This document shows, piece after piece, positions 5,227 through 5,638 of a DNA stretch of 5,638 nt (positions are counted from its first letter, which is position 1; each line of letters starts with the position of its first letter). A model generated the notes under the pieces. That model was given only the letters and a program-made list of their open reading frames with translations. It did no database searches and was not told the DNA's origin. Source of the DNA: an uncultured Bacillus sp. (GTDB lineage Bacteria; Bacillota; Bacilli; Bacillales; Cytobacillaceae); NCBI GenBank assembly GCA_937902115.1, contig CALGSR010000160.1, positions 1 through 5,638 on the forward strand, read 5' to 3'. A program made the translations under genes and the position numbers.

Positions 5227-5638
5227 TTATTCTTTTACCCGTAGAAGTCTCAAACTATTTAATGTTACTATGAGAGTGGCTCCCATATCAGCAAAGATGG
5301 CAATCCAAAGGGTGAGCCAGCCTGGGATCACGAGAAGCAGCGCGATCGCTTTAACCACTAAGGCGAAGGTAATATTTTGCTTAATCGTTCTGAGCGCTCT
5401 GTGGCTTAATTTAATCGTGAAAGGCAGCTTGTTTAAATCATCGGACATTAAGGCGATATCCGCTGTTTCCAGTGCTGTATCTGTTCCCGCTCCGCCCATC
5501 GCAATACCTACAGTTGACGCGGCAAGTGCCGGCGCATCATTCACCCCATCGCCAATCATAGCAACATTTTGATAGGTGCGGCGAAGCTCTTTGACAGCAT
5601 TTAATTTATCCTCTGGAAACAATTCCGCTTTGATATCA
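5227..5638 (-). CDS. P1B-type heavy-metal ATPase, C-terminal part (Zn2+/Cd2+/Pb2+ exporter, CadA/ZntA-like)
   Basis: The gene runs off the right edge; only the last 136 residues are present, beginning DIKAELFPEDK. They include the end of the ATP-hydrolysis domain with the hinge motif GDGVNDAPAL (about 29-38), the conserved GGAGTDTALETADIALM block (about 49-65), and the final two membrane helices with PGWLTLWIAIFADMGAT, ending NSLRLLRVKE. The Asp-Met-Gly in the last helix is the metal-coordinating signature of the Zn/Cd/Pb subgroup; copper pumps have a different sequence here. The full protein would be a plasma-membrane pump expelling divalent metal ions at the cost of ATP. The N-terminal metal-binding domain, the DKTGT phosphorylation site and the CPC motif lie outside, so CadA-like and ZosA-like members cannot be told apart. 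No strong terminator follows the stop, so read-through into the membrane protein gene is possible. The visible part is intact. Confidence 0.93.
   Translation of the reverse strand, partial: DIKAELFPEDKLNAVKELRRTYQNVAMIGDGVNDAPALAASTVGIAMGGAGTDTALETADIALMSDDLNKLPFTIKLSHRALRTIKQNITFALVVKAIALLLVIPGWLTLWIAIFADMGATLIVTLNSLRLLRVKE

Overview
The window looks like ordinary chromosomal DNA from a Bacillus-like firmicute. The evidence is AT-rich intergenic DNA, strong AGGAGG-type ribosome sites with about 8-base spacing, sigma-A promoters (several with an extended TG -10), factor-independent terminators, and proteins with the flavour of Bacillaceae families (lipoprotein amino acid receptor, Bmr/NorA-type MFS pump, RDD membrane protein, CadA/ZntA-type ATPase). 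The species cannot be named from this sequence.

Layout: (1) 31-834, minus strand: a lipoprotein receptor of a polar amino acid ABC importer, whose permease and ATPase would lie beyond the left edge. (2) 835-1145: a divergent promoter region. The minus promoter drives the receptor. The plus promoter is a near-ideal sigma-A site whose -10 is covered by a Fur/PerR-type operator. (3) 1146-2330, plus: a 12-TM drug/metabolite efflux pump of the MFS. (4) 2353-2865, minus: an RDD-family membrane protein that converges on the pump and shares one bidirectional terminator with it. (5) About 2890-3980: a cluster of very small genes. Two minus-strand genes (45 and 81 aa) form a likely operon ending in a strong terminator, and a 49-aa gene with a perfect ribosome site reads divergently on the plus strand. 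Two weaker candidates (30 and 39 codons) and an ambiguous possibly decayed reading frame are also present. (6) 4022-4084: a nested hairpin that probably terminates the next gene. (7) 4119-5174, minus: an unrecognised membrane protein of about seven TM segments with a soluble C-terminal domain, transcribed from its own extended -10 promoter. (8) 5227 to the right edge, minus: the C-terminal end of a P1B-type Zn/Cd/Pb-exporting ATPase.

The genes do not form one evident pathway. Uptake (amino acid ABC) and export (MFS, P-type ATPase) functions lie side by side with unrelated housekeeping and lineage-specific small genes. I found no CRISPR array, transposase, prophage gene, rRNA or tRNA. Nothing here is convincing evidence of a new defence or biosynthetic system. 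The most testable points are the Fur/PerR-like operator at the MFS promoter, the cluster of unrecognised small proteins, and the 351-aa membrane protein.
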